Positions 1-8,945 of a DNA stretch of 8,945 bases are shown here, in pieces. Location: contig JACCUZ010000436.1 in NCBI GenBank assembly GCA_013698395.1, positions 1-8,945 of the forward strand, read 5' to 3'. The notes below the pieces were generated by a model. That model worked only from the letters and a program-made list of their open reading frames with translations, was not told the DNA's origin and made no database searches. The translations under genes and the position numbers were made by a program. Origin of the DNA: Sporichthyaceae bacterium. GTDB taxonomy: Bacteria; Actinomycetota; Actinomycetes; JACCUZ01. Within the stretch, counting starts at the first letter, position 1, and each line of letters opens with the position of its first letter.

Positions 1-482
1 AGCTGCAGCTGGCCCCCGGTGCGCGCACCTTCGTGCGGACCCTGAAGCGGCTGGACTACCGCATCGCCGTGGTGAGCGGCGGGTTCGCCCAGATCACCGA
101 CGCGCTCGTCGCGGACCTAGGGATCGACTACGCCGCCTCGAACGTCGTGGGTATCCGAGACGGCCGGCTCACCGGAGAGCTCGTGGGGCCGGTCCTGGAC
201 CGGGCAGGGAAGGCCAACGCGCTGACGAGGTTCGCCGACGACGCCGGGATCCCGTTGTCGCAGACGGTCGCGATCGGGGACGGGGCCAATGACCTCGACA
301 TGCTTGCCGTCTCGGGGCTGGGCATCGCCTACAACGCCAAGCCGGTGGTGCGGGTCGCCGCCGACGCCGCGCTCACGGTGCCCTACCTCGACGCCATCCT
401 GTTCCTGCTCGGCATCAGCCGCGAGGAGGTCGAGGACGCCGACGCGGCCGAGGGTCTCGAGGTCGTCACTCCCCCGACCTGA
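1..482 (+). CDS. serB: Phosphoserine phosphatase SerB, C-terminal part (5' end outside the window)
   Basis: HAD-superfamily phosphatase that releases phosphate from L-phosphoserine in the last step of serine biosynthesis, in the cytoplasm. The reading frame is open from base 3, giving 159 visible residues. Visible HAD motifs are motif II in VVSGGF (about residues 23-28), the motif III lysine in GKANAL (K70), and motif IV in GDGANDLDM (about 92-100), with the Mg-binding aspartates. The segment LAPGARTFVRTLK just before is also typical of SerB. The nucleophilic DxD motif and any N-terminal ACT domains must lie upstream of the window. After the HAD core there is a short acidic tail (EEVEDADAAEG) of no known function. 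A possible internal GTG at 33 is not a real start, because the SerB similarity continues through it to the window edge. The gene converges on the sixA-like gene with only 9 nt between the stops. Confidence 0.93.
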   Translation, partial: LQLAPGARTFVRTLKRLDYRIAVVSGGFAQITDALVADLGIDYAASNVVGIRDGRLTGELVGPVLDRAGKANALTRFADDAGIPLSQTVAIGDGANDLDMLAVSGLGIAYNAKPVVRVAADAALTVPYLDAILFLLGISREEVEDADAAEGLEVVTPPT

Positions 483-491
483 CGGTCCCGG

Positions 492-962
492 TCAGCGACC
501 CGGCTCCCAGAGCTCGACCAGCGCTCCCTCGGAGAGGTCGACGACCGCCACCGCCCCCGGCGCCATGCCGCGCCTCTCGCCCGTGAGCGCCCGCAGCGCT
601 TCCTCGATTGTCGGGTTGTGGCCCACCACGACCATGGCGGGCACGTCGGCACCGCGGACCCGCTCCACGACGTCGGTCGCCGACGCGAGGTACAGGTCCC
701 GCTCGGTCACGACCTCCCCGGCCCCCAACGAGGCGCTGACGGCGTCCCAGGTCTGCCGCGCCCGAGCTGCGCTCGAGCACCACACCAGGTCGGGCTCCGG
801 CAGGTGCGCCGCCAGCCAGCGACCCGCCTCGGCTGCAGCGCGCCGTCCTCGTCCGGTGAGCTCGCGTTCGTGGTCGTCGCGGCCCTCCCCCGACTCGGCT
901 TTGGCGTGCCGGACGAGCGCGACCAGTCGCGAGGCAGAGCCGGGCGGCGTCGATTCGGCCAT
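492..962 (-). CDS. sixA: SixA-type histidine phosphatase (phosphohistidine/phosphoglycerate mutase superfamily)
   Basis: A 156-residue, single-domain histidine phosphatase, the usual length for SixA-like proteins. Visible catalytic residues are R18-H19 in the RHAKAE signature (H19 is the phosphate acceptor), R67 in SSAARARQT, E88 in TERDLY and H115 in VVGHNP. In E. coli, SixA removes phosphate from the HPt domain of the ArcB kinase. Actinobacterial relatives are mostly uncharacterised and could act on other phosphoproteins or small phosphoesters. The ATG at 962 follows the fabI stop after 7 nt and has only a weak GGA-type ribosome site, which suggests translation coupled to fabI as the last gene of the fabG-fabI cluster. 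No signal peptide or membrane segment is seen, so it is probably cytoplasmic. The family call is firm; the substrate is unknown. Confidence 0.88.
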   Translation of the reverse strand: MAESTPPGSASRLVALVRHAKAESGEGRDDHERELTGRGRRAAAEAGRWLAAHLPEPDLVWCSSAARARQTWDAVSASLGAGEVVTERDLYLASATDVVERVRGADVPAMVVVGHNPTIEEALRALTGERRGMAPGAVAVVDLSEGALVELWEPGR

Positions 963-969
963 CGTCCGC

Positions 970-1737
970 TCACGCGCCCATCGCGTGAACGCCGCCGTCC
1001 ACGTGGACGATCTCGCCGGTGGTCCGAGGAAACCAGTCCGAGAGCAGCGCCACGCAGGCCCTGGCCGGGGGCTCGGCGTCGCTGAGGTCCCACCCGATCG
1101 GCGCGCGCGTCGACCACACCGCCTCGAACTCGTCGAAGCCCGGGATCGACTTGGCGGCGGTCGTCTTGACCGGGCCGGCGGCCACCAGGTTGACCCTGAT
1201 GCCGGCAGGCCCGAGGTCTCGGGCCAGGTAGCGCGCGGTGGACTCGAAGGCAGCCTTGGCGACCCCCATCCAGTCGTACTTCGGCCAGGCGACGGTCGCG
1301 TCGAAGGTCAGCCCTACCACCGACCCCCCGGCCGTCATGAGCGGCCGGCAGCCCACGGCTAGCGCCTTCAGGCTGTACGCGGAGATCTGCACCGCGGTAG
1401 CCACGTCCTCCCACGCCGTGTTGAGGAAGTTGCCGCCGAGGGCGGCCTCCGGTGCGAACCCGATCGAGTGAAGCACCCCGTCGAGGCCGTCGACGTGCGC
1501 CCGCACCCGCTCAGCGAGAGCGTCGAAGTCCTCCGCGTTGCCCGCGTCAAGCTCCACCACAGGCGGCGTGGTCGGGAGGCGCTTGGCGATGGTCTGGGTG
1601 ATGCGCATGGTGCGGCCGAACGACGTGAGGACGACCTCGGCGCCCTCCTGCTGTGCCACCCGCGCGACGTGGAAGGCGATCGAGGAGTCCGTCAGGACAC
1701 CAGTCACCAGGATGCGCTTGCCTTCGAGCAGTCCCAT
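970..1737 (-). CDS. fabI: Enoyl-[acyl-carrier-protein] reductase FabI (InhA-like)
   Basis: NADH-dependent reductase that saturates trans-2-enoyl-ACP in the final step of each type II fatty-acid elongation cycle, in the cytoplasm. The 255-residue protein has the atypical SDR fold of FabI/InhA. The dinucleotide site is TGVLTDSSIA (residues 12-21). HSIGF (90-94) contains S91, equivalent to InhA Ser94. The catalytic Y-x6-K is Y154/K161 in YDWMGVAK, followed by NLVAAGPVKT (183-192) and the C-terminal LLSDWFPRTTGEIVHVDGG. Similarity to mycobacterial InhA runs along the whole length, starting with GLLEGKRILVTG. The ATG at 1737 is chosen because of that N-terminus and an AGGAGG 9 nt upstream; an in-frame extension to 1797 would run into fabG. 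It lies 16 nt after fabG and 7 nt before the sixA-like gene, so co-transcription is very likely. The organism need not make mycolic acids. Confidence 0.95.
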   Translation of the reverse strand: MGLLEGKRILVTGVLTDSSIAFHVARVAQQEGAEVVLTSFGRTMRITQTIAKRLPTTPPVVELDAGNAEDFDALAERVRAHVDGLDGVLHSIGFAPEAALGGNFLNTAWEDVATAVQISAYSLKALAVGCRPLMTAGGSVVGLTFDATVAWPKYDWMGVAKAAFESTARYLARDLGPAGIRVNLVAAGPVKTTAAKSIPGFDEFEAVWSTRAPIGWDLSDAEPPARACVALLSDWFPRTTGEIVHVDGGVHAMGA

Positions 1738-1746
1738 TCCTGCGTT

Positions 1747-1752
1747 CCTCCT
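1747..1752 (-). promoter_or_regulatory. Ribosome binding site of fabI
   Basis: A full AGGAGG (minus strand) sits in the 16-nt fabG-fabI gap, 9 nt before the ATG at 1737. It decides the fabI start in favour of the MGLLEGKR N-terminus over the longer in-frame candidate that begins inside fabG. Confidence 0.85.
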
Positions 1753-1753
1753 G

Positions 1754-2488
1754 TCAGTGGCCCATGCCCAGGCCGCCGTCGACGGGCACGACGGCACCCG
1801 TGACGTAGGCAGCCTCGTCGGACGCGAGGAAGCGCACGACCCCGGCGACCTCGTCCGCGCTGCAGAACCGGCCGAGCGGGATCTGCGACTTGTACGTGGT
1901 CTGCAGGTCTTCGGACAGCTCGGCCGTCATGTCGGTCTCGACGAAGCCCGGGGCGACGACGTTGAAGGTGATCCCCCTCGAGCCCAGCTCGCGGGCCAGC
2001 GAGCGGGCCAGGCCCACCAGCCCCGCCTTGGACGCCGCGTAGTTGCTCTGCCCCGCAGACCCGAGCAGGCCCACCACCGAGGAGATGAAGATCACGCGTC
2101 CGCGTCTGAGCCGCAGCATGCCCTTGGACGCCCGCTTGGCCACCCGCCATGAACCGGCGAGGTTCGTGTCGAGGACTGCGCCGAAGTCCTCCTCCGACAT
2201 CCGCATAATGAGCTGGTCCCGGGTGATGCCAGCATTGGCGACGACCACCTCGACCGGCCCCATCTGCTGCTCGACCTCAGTGAAGGCGGCGTCCACCGAC
2301 GCGGCATCGGTGACGTCGCAGTGCACCCCGTGGACACCATCGGGGGGGTCGCCCGACCGATAGGTCACCGCGACCCGGTCGCCCGCGGTGGAGAAGGACC
2401 GGGCGATCGCCAGCCCGATTCCGCGGTTGCCGCCGGTCACCAGCACGCAGCGGCCCTCGGGCTGAGGGGGTGTCTTGTCCTGCGCCAC
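1754..2488 (-). CDS. fabG: 3-oxoacyl-[acyl-carrier-protein] reductase FabG (MabA-like)
   Basis: Short-chain dehydrogenase that reduces 3-oxoacyl-ACP to 3-hydroxyacyl-ACP with NADPH, the first reductive step of fatty-acid elongation. The 244-residue protein shows the cofactor loop TGGNRGIG (residues 18-25), NAG (85-87), and the catalytic set S137, Y150 and K154 in the YAASK motif. NVVAPGFVETDM (176-187) and the C-terminal VPVDGGLGMGH are almost as in mycobacterial MabA. The start is taken as the GTG at 2488 because it gives the short KTPPQP-type leader before CVLVTGG seen in MabA; the frame stays open to 2971 but shows no recognisable protein there. There is no clear Shine-Dalgarno, and a TANNNT hexamer lies 8 nt upstream, so the transcript may be leaderless. 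It is the first gene of the fabG-fabI-sixA cluster and diverges from tldD. A recombinant-specificity question (short versus long chains) cannot be settled by sequence alone. Confidence 0.94.
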   Translation of the reverse strand: MAQDKTPPQPEGRCVLVTGGNRGIGLAIARSFSTAGDRVAVTYRSGDPPDGVHGVHCDVTDAASVDAAFTEVEQQMGPVEVVVANAGITRDQLIMRMSEEDFGAVLDTNLAGSWRVAKRASKGMLRLRRGRVIFISSVVGLLGSAGQSNYAASKAGLVGLARSLARELGSRGITFNVVAPGFVETDMTAELSEDLQTTYKSQIPLGRFCSADEVAGVVRFLASDEAAYVTGAVVPVDGGLGMGH

Positions 2489-2496
2489 GGGCGCGA

Positions 2497-2502
2497 ACGC
2501 TA
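2497..2502 (-). promoter_or_regulatory. Candidate -10 element for a leaderless fabG transcript
   Basis: The minus-strand hexamer TAGCGT fits the actinobacterial TANNNT consensus. It ends 8 nt before the fabG GTG at 2488, so transcription would begin at or next to the start codon. No convincing -35 is seen 16-18 nt upstream, which is common for such promoters but limits confidence. Confidence 0.4.
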
Positions 2503-2531
2503 CCTGGCAGGATGGTCGGTTCGCTGGGCCG

Positions 2532-2550
2532 GTCCCGTTAGGGTCGGGAC
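2532..2550. repeat. Inverted repeat GTCCCG-N7-CGGGAC in the divergent region
   Basis: A perfect 6-bp dyad with a 7-nt centre (TTAGGGT) lies 43 bp upstream of the fabG start codon and 73 bp upstream of tldD. It could be an operator for a dimeric regulator. It has no T-run and is badly placed for a terminator. A 6-bp dyad in GC-rich DNA can arise by chance, so this stays tentative. Confidence 0.35.
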
Positions 2551-2623
2551 GCTGCAGGCTCCCCGTACCAGGACTTGCGCCCGACGTACCGACCACTGAC
2601 CCCGACCCCCGCCGGAGACGCCT

Positions 2624-4132
2624 GTGTCCGCAGAGATCGACGAGGCCTTTCTCGACCTGCCGTTGCGCGTGCTCGCCGACGCCGCCCTCTCGAGGGCGCG
2701 CGAGCTCGGCGCCGAGCACGCCGACCTGCGCGTCGAGCGGATCCGCGACCAGCATCTGTCGCTGCGTGACGGGCGGCTCGACGGCACCAGCGACCGTGAG
2801 GACCTCGGGTTCGCCGTCCGCGTGGTGCACGACGGCACGTGGGGCTTCGCGAGCGACGTGGCCCTGACGCCGGATGCCGCGGCCCGCGTCGCCGAGCGGG
2901 CGATCGAGGTGGCACAGGTCAGCCGACCGCTCTCCACCGAGCGCGTGGTGCTCGCCGACGAACCGGTGCACGGTGACGTCCGATGGGCGTCGGCCTACGA
3001 GGTCGACCCGTTCACGGTGCCGGACGAGGACAAGGTGTCACTGCTGGCCGACTGGAGCGCCGGGCTGCTCGCCCATGACGTGGTCGCCCACGCCGAGGCG
3101 TCGGCACACTCGGTGAAGGAGAACAAGTTCTACGCGGACCTCGCGGGCACGACGACGACGCAGCAGCGGGTGCGCGTCCATGTGCAGGTGGAGGCGACCG
3201 GGGTGGACAAGGAGTCGGGCCGCTTCGAGACCATGCGCACCCTGGCGCCGCCTGTCGGCCGGGGCTGGGAGCACGTCACCGGCACCACCTACGACTGGGC
3301 GGGCGAGCTCGACCAACTGCCCGGCCACCTGGGCGAGAAGCTCGGCGCCCCCTCGGTCGAGGGCGGCACCTACGACCTCGTGATCGACCCGAGCAACCTG
3401 TTCCTCACCATCCATGAGTCGATCGGCCATGCGACCGAGCTCGACCGCGCGCTGGGCTACGAGGCGAACTACGCCGGCACGTCGTTCGCCACGTTCGACA
3501 AGCTGGGATCCCTGGCCTATGGCTCTCCGGTCATGACGGTCACGGGTGACCGCACAGCAGAGCACGGGCTGGCCTCCATCGGCTACGACGACGAGGGCGT
3601 GGCCGGGCAGCAGTGGGACATCGTGCGGGACGGGGTGCTGGTGGGCTACCAGCTGGACCGGGCGATGGCGCGACGAAAGGACCTGGGCCGGTCCAACGGC
3701 TGCGCGTTCGCTGACTCGGCCGGCCACGTGCCGCTGCAGCGGATGGCCAACGTGTCGCTCCAGCCGGCGGCGGAGGGCCCCTCGACCGAGGAGCTGATCT
3801 CCCGAGTCGACCGCGGCATCTACATCGTCGGTGACAAGAGCTGGTCGATCGACATGCAGCGCTACAACTTCCAGTTCACCGGTCAACGGTTCTTCCGAAT
3901 CGACCACGGGCGGTTGGCCGGACAGTTGCGCGACGTGGCCTACCAGGCGACGACCACCGAGTTCTGGGGTTCGCTGGAGGCGGTGGGCGGGCCGCAGACC
4001 TACGTGCTCGGCGGCGCGTTCAACTGTGGGAAAGGTCAGCCCGGACAGGTCGCCGCAGTGAGTCACGGCTGCCCCTCGACCCTGTACCGCGGCGTGCGGA
4101 TCCTCAACACCCAGTCGGAGGCCGGCCGATGA
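2624..4132 (+). CDS. tldD: TldD family metalloprotease, catalytic subunit
   Basis: TldD is the metal-bearing subunit of the TldD/TldE protease, which in E. coli trims unfolded peptides, processes the microcin B17 leader and degrades the antitoxin CcdA. The 502-residue protein has the N-terminal TldD/PmbA domain (about 20-180) with the usual AEHADLRVE and DGRLDG-type segments. It then has the metal motif HESIGH (H264, E265, H269) in the central domain. The C-terminal GGAFNCGKGQPGQ contains C468, at the place of the conserved fourth ligand. The length matches the family. The start is the GTG at 2624, with CGGAGA 5 nt upstream; no better start lies nearby. tldE follows after 16 nt, consistent with an operon and a heteromeric complex in the cytoplasm. 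No precursor-peptide gene is seen nearby, so the physiological substrate is unknown. Confidence 0.93.
   Translation: MSAEIDEAFLDLPLRVLADAALSRARELGAEHADLRVERIRDQHLSLRDGRLDGTSDREDLGFAVRVVHDGTWGFASDVALTPDAAARVAERAIEVAQVSRPLSTERVVLADEPVHGDVRWASAYEVDPFTVPDEDKVSLLADWSAGLLAHDVVAHAEASAHSVKENKFYADLAGTTTTQQRVRVHVQVEATGVDKESGRFETMRTLAPPVGRGWEHVTGTTYDWAGELDQLPGHLGEKLGAPSVEGGTYDLVIDPSNLFLTIHESIGHATELDRALGYEANYAGTSFATFDKLGSLAYGSPVMTVTGDRTAEHGLASIGYDDEGVAGQQWDIVRDGVLVGYQLDRAMARRKDLGRSNGCAFADSAGHVPLQRMANVSLQPAAEGPSTEELISRVDRGIYIVGDKSWSIDMQRYNFQFTGQRFFRIDHGRLAGQLRDVAYQATTTEFWGSLEAVGGPQTYVLGGAFNCGKGQPGQVAAVSHGCPSTLYRGVRILNTQSEAGR
4117..4121 (+). promoter_or_regulatory. Ribosome binding site inside the tldD 3' end
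   Basis: GGAGG lies within the last codons of tldD, 7 nt before an ATG at 4129. That spacing is ideal for the ATG at 4129 but places the motif 27 nt from the tldE ATG at 4149, too far to serve it directly. It therefore points to initiation at the mini-ORF. Confidence 0.5.
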
Positions 4133-4152
4133 CCGTGACGGTGGCCTCATGA
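4129..4152 (+). CDS. Seven-codon mini-ORF (MTVTVAS) linking tldD to tldE
   Basis: The ATG at 4129 overlaps the tldD stop (ATGA) and opens seven codons that end in a TGA at 4150-4152. That TGA itself overlaps the tldE ATG at 4149 (again ATGA). It has the only good ribosome site in the junction (GGAGG, 7 nt upstream). It would let ribosomes terminate exactly on the tldE start and reinitiate there. Whether it is translated is inference. A chance arrangement, or a sequencing indel that split a longer tldE N-terminus, is also possible. Confidence 0.35.
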   Translation: MTVTVAS

Positions 4153-5561
4153 GCACTAGTACCGGTGTGCGCGTCCAAGAGGTGGTCGAGCAAGCCCTGT
4201 CCCTCTCGCAGACCGACGGCTGCGTCGTGCTGGCTCAGGAGACCAGCGACGCGAACTTGCGCTGGGCAGGCAACACACTGACAACCAACGGCACCATGCG
4301 CGGCAGGCAGATGACCGTCATCGCGACCGTCGGCGGCAACGAAGGCACCGCGACCGGAGTCGTGTCGCGCAGCAACGTCGGCATCGACGAGGTGGAGACG
4401 CTGGTGCGTGCCGCCGAGTCGGCAGCGCGAGATGGCCGGCCGGCTGAGGACGCCCGCCTGCTCGCCACTCCCGCGGACCTGCCCAACGACGGCGGCGGCT
4501 GGGACGACGTCCCGGCGGAGACGTCCATCGCCGTGTTCTCGGGGCTCGCGCCCGCCCTCGGGGACGTGTTCGGCCGAGCCCGGTCGGAGGGACGGGAGCT
4601 GTTCGGCTTCGCCGAGCACCAGCTGTGCACGACCTACCTGGGCACCTGCACCGGCATCCGGGTGCGCCATGCCCAGCCCACGGGGCGCATCGAGGTCACC
4701 GGAAAGGCGGCGGCCGACTGGTCGCGGTCCTCATGGGTCGGGAGGAGCACGCGGGACTTCACCGATGTCGACATGGCAGCCATCGACGGCGAACTCGCCC
4801 GGCGCCTCGGCTGGGCCGAGCGCCGCATCGCCCTCGATGCCGGGCGCTACGAGACCATCCTCCCGCCCAGCGCCGTCGCAGACCTGCTCGTCTACCTCTA
4901 CTGGACAGCCGTGGCCCGGGAGGCCGACGACGGCCGCACTGTGTTCAGCCGGCAAGGCGGAGGCACGCGCGTCGGTGAGCGGCTGACCCGGTCACCACTG
5001 CGGTTGTGGAGTGACCCCCGGGAGCCTGGGCTCGAGTGCGAGCCCGTGGTGTTTGCTGCCGCGTCGGCGGCCTCGCAGTCGGTGTTCGACAACGGGTTGC
5101 CGATCGGTGCGACCGACTGGATCGCCGACGGAGAGCTCAAGGCGCTGATCCAGACCCGGCACTCCGCTGAGATGACCGGCCTGCCCTACACCCCTGGTGT
5201 CGAGAACCTGCTCATGTCCTCGGGTGGGGCCAGCAGGGGTCAGGAGGAGATGGTGGCGGCCACCGAACGAGGTCTGCTGCTGACCTGCCTGTGGTACGTC
5301 CGCGTGGTCGACCCCCAGACGCTTCTGCTGACCGGGCTCACCCGTGACGGTGTGTACCTCGTCGAGGGAGGAGAGGTGGTGGCCGAGGTGAACAACTTCC
5401 GCTTCAACGAGAGCCCCGTCGACCTGCTGGACCGGCTCGCCGAGGTGGGATTGACCGAGCGGACACTCGCCCGTGAGTTCGGCGACTACTTCACCCGCAC
5501 CGCCATGCCGACGTGGCGGGTGGCGGACTTCAACATGTCGTCGGTGTCGCAGGCCTCTTGA
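4149..5561 (+). CDS. tldE: TldE/PmbA family protein, non-catalytic partner of TldD
   Basis: Second subunit of the TldD/TldE (PmbA) protease. The 470-residue protein aligns with the family: an N-terminal domain beginning VVEQALSLSQTDGCVVLAQE, the segment NLRWAGNTLTTNG (36-48), the central GRYETILPPSAVADLL (232-247), and a C-terminal barrel with LLMSSGGASRG (354-364), LLLTGLTRDGVYLVEGGE (392-409) and VNNFRFNESPVDLL (414-427). There is no HExxxH motif, as expected for the subunit that supports TldD without binding the metal. The ATG at 4149 is the first usable start in frame and has no ribosome site of its own, so translation is probably coupled to tldD, perhaps through the 7-codon mini-ORF. It converges on the hybrid kinase gene with 13 nt between the stops. 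The family call is firm; the target peptide is unknown. Confidence 0.92.
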   Translation: MSTSTGVRVQEVVEQALSLSQTDGCVVLAQETSDANLRWAGNTLTTNGTMRGRQMTVIATVGGNEGTATGVVSRSNVGIDEVETLVRAAESAARDGRPAEDARLLATPADLPNDGGGWDDVPAETSIAVFSGLAPALGDVFGRARSEGRELFGFAEHQLCTTYLGTCTGIRVRHAQPTGRIEVTGKAAADWSRSSWVGRSTRDFTDVDMAAIDGELARRLGWAERRIALDAGRYETILPPSAVADLLVYLYWTAVAREADDGRTVFSRQGGGTRVGERLTRSPLRLWSDPREPGLECEPVVFAAASAASQSVFDNGLPIGATDWIADGELKALIQTRHSAEMTGLPYTPGVENLLMSSGGASRGQEEMVAATERGLLLTCLWYVRVVDPQTLLLTGLTRDGVYLVEGGEVVAEVNNFRFNESPVDLLDRLAEVGLTERTLAREFGDYFTRTAMPTWRVADFNMSSVSQAS

Positions 5562-5574
5562 TCTCGACCTATCA

Positions 5575-8901
<3,327 letters not shown>

Positions 8902-8928
8902 GTCTACCCTTCGGCAGAAAGCCGCGAC

Positions 8929-8934
8929 ACTTTA
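8929..8934 (-). promoter_or_regulatory. Candidate -10 element of the hybrid kinase gene
   Basis: The minus-strand TAAAGT fits TANNNT and would start a transcript with a leader of about 20 nt that includes the GAAGGG ribosome site at 8907-8912. The matching -35 would fall at or beyond the right end of the window, so this cannot be confirmed here. Confidence 0.3.
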
Positions 8935-8945
8935 CGCGCGACGGC

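Larger units (their letters stand above)
2489..2623. promoter_or_regulatory. Divergent intergenic region between fabG and tldD
   Basis: This 135-bp gap is the only sizeable non-coding stretch in the window and must carry the promoters for both the fabG cluster and tldD-tldE. It contains the TAGCGT near fabG, an inverted repeat at 2532-2550, and two GTACC words (2565-2569 and 2586-2590) spaced 21 bp, about two helical turns. I found no strong -35/-10 pair for tldD. The region ends with the tldD ribosome site CGGAGA around 2613-2618. Confidence 0.6.

Noticed and set aside
479..495. CTGAC-N7-GTCAG inverted repeat between the serB and sixA-like stops, considered as a bidirectional terminator
   Set aside because: Only a 5-bp stem, with no T-run on either side; too weak to call.
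289..1362. Plus-strand open frame spanning the serB end, sixA-like gene and part of fabI
   Set aside because: Translation is dominated by Arg, Ser and Pro and it overlaps three well-supported genes.
2489..2971. In-frame minus-strand extension upstream of the fabG GTG
   Set aside because: It overlaps the divergent tldD gene, shows only low-complexity arginine-rich translation, and the MabA-like N-terminus begins at the GTG at 2488.
3038..4156. Long minus-strand open frame opposite tldD (372 codons)
   Set aside because: A GC-driven shadow of tldD: its translation matches no family I recognise, while the plus-strand frame is a full TldD with the metal motif.

Overview
The window is about 8.9 kb of very GC-rich DNA, densely coding, with strong third-position G/C bias and GTG starts. 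This points to a high-GC actinobacterium. The best taxonomic clue is an adjacent fabG-fabI pair that closely resembles mycobacterial mabA-inhA. I cannot name the genus, and that pairing occurs well beyond mycolic-acid producers.

Left part (1-2488): the 3' end of a phosphoserine phosphatase gene (serB, + strand) enters from the left edge. It converges on a compact minus-strand cluster transcribed fabG -> fabI -> sixA-like. FabG (3-oxoacyl-ACP reductase) and FabI/InhA (enoyl-ACP reductase) carry out the two reductive steps of fatty-acid elongation. The third gene encodes a small SixA-type histidine phosphatase, spaced closely enough to be translationally coupled. The fabG GTG start lies 8 nt from a TANNNT -10-like hexamer, so its mRNA may be leaderless.

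Middle (2489-5561): a 135-bp divergent region separates fabG from the plus-strand pair tldD-tldE. TldD keeps the HExxxH metal motif and the C-terminal Cys. TldE lacks the motif, as expected for the non-catalytic partner of the TldD/E metalloprotease. The 16-nt junction is unusual: a perfectly placed ribosome binding site serves a 7-codon mini-ORF whose start overlaps the tldD stop and whose stop overlaps the tldE start.

Right part (5575-8901): a 1108-residue soluble hybrid histidine kinase on the minus strand, GAF-PAS-PAS-HisKA-HATPase-REC-REC-HPt, converges on tldE with only 13 nt between stops. Its two PAS domains are a gap-free 122-residue tandem duplication, and its GAF domain carries a small hexanucleotide repeat. 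All phosphorelay residues are present. No separate response regulator is visible. The SixA-like phosphatase in the same window belongs to a family known to act on HPt domains, so a functional link is conceivable but unproven.

I see no mobile elements, CRISPR arrays, tRNA or rRNA genes. Most of the window reads as ordinary core-genome content. The points most worth a second look are the tldD-tldE mini-ORF junction, the PAS duplication with its multistep relay, and the fabG promoter region.
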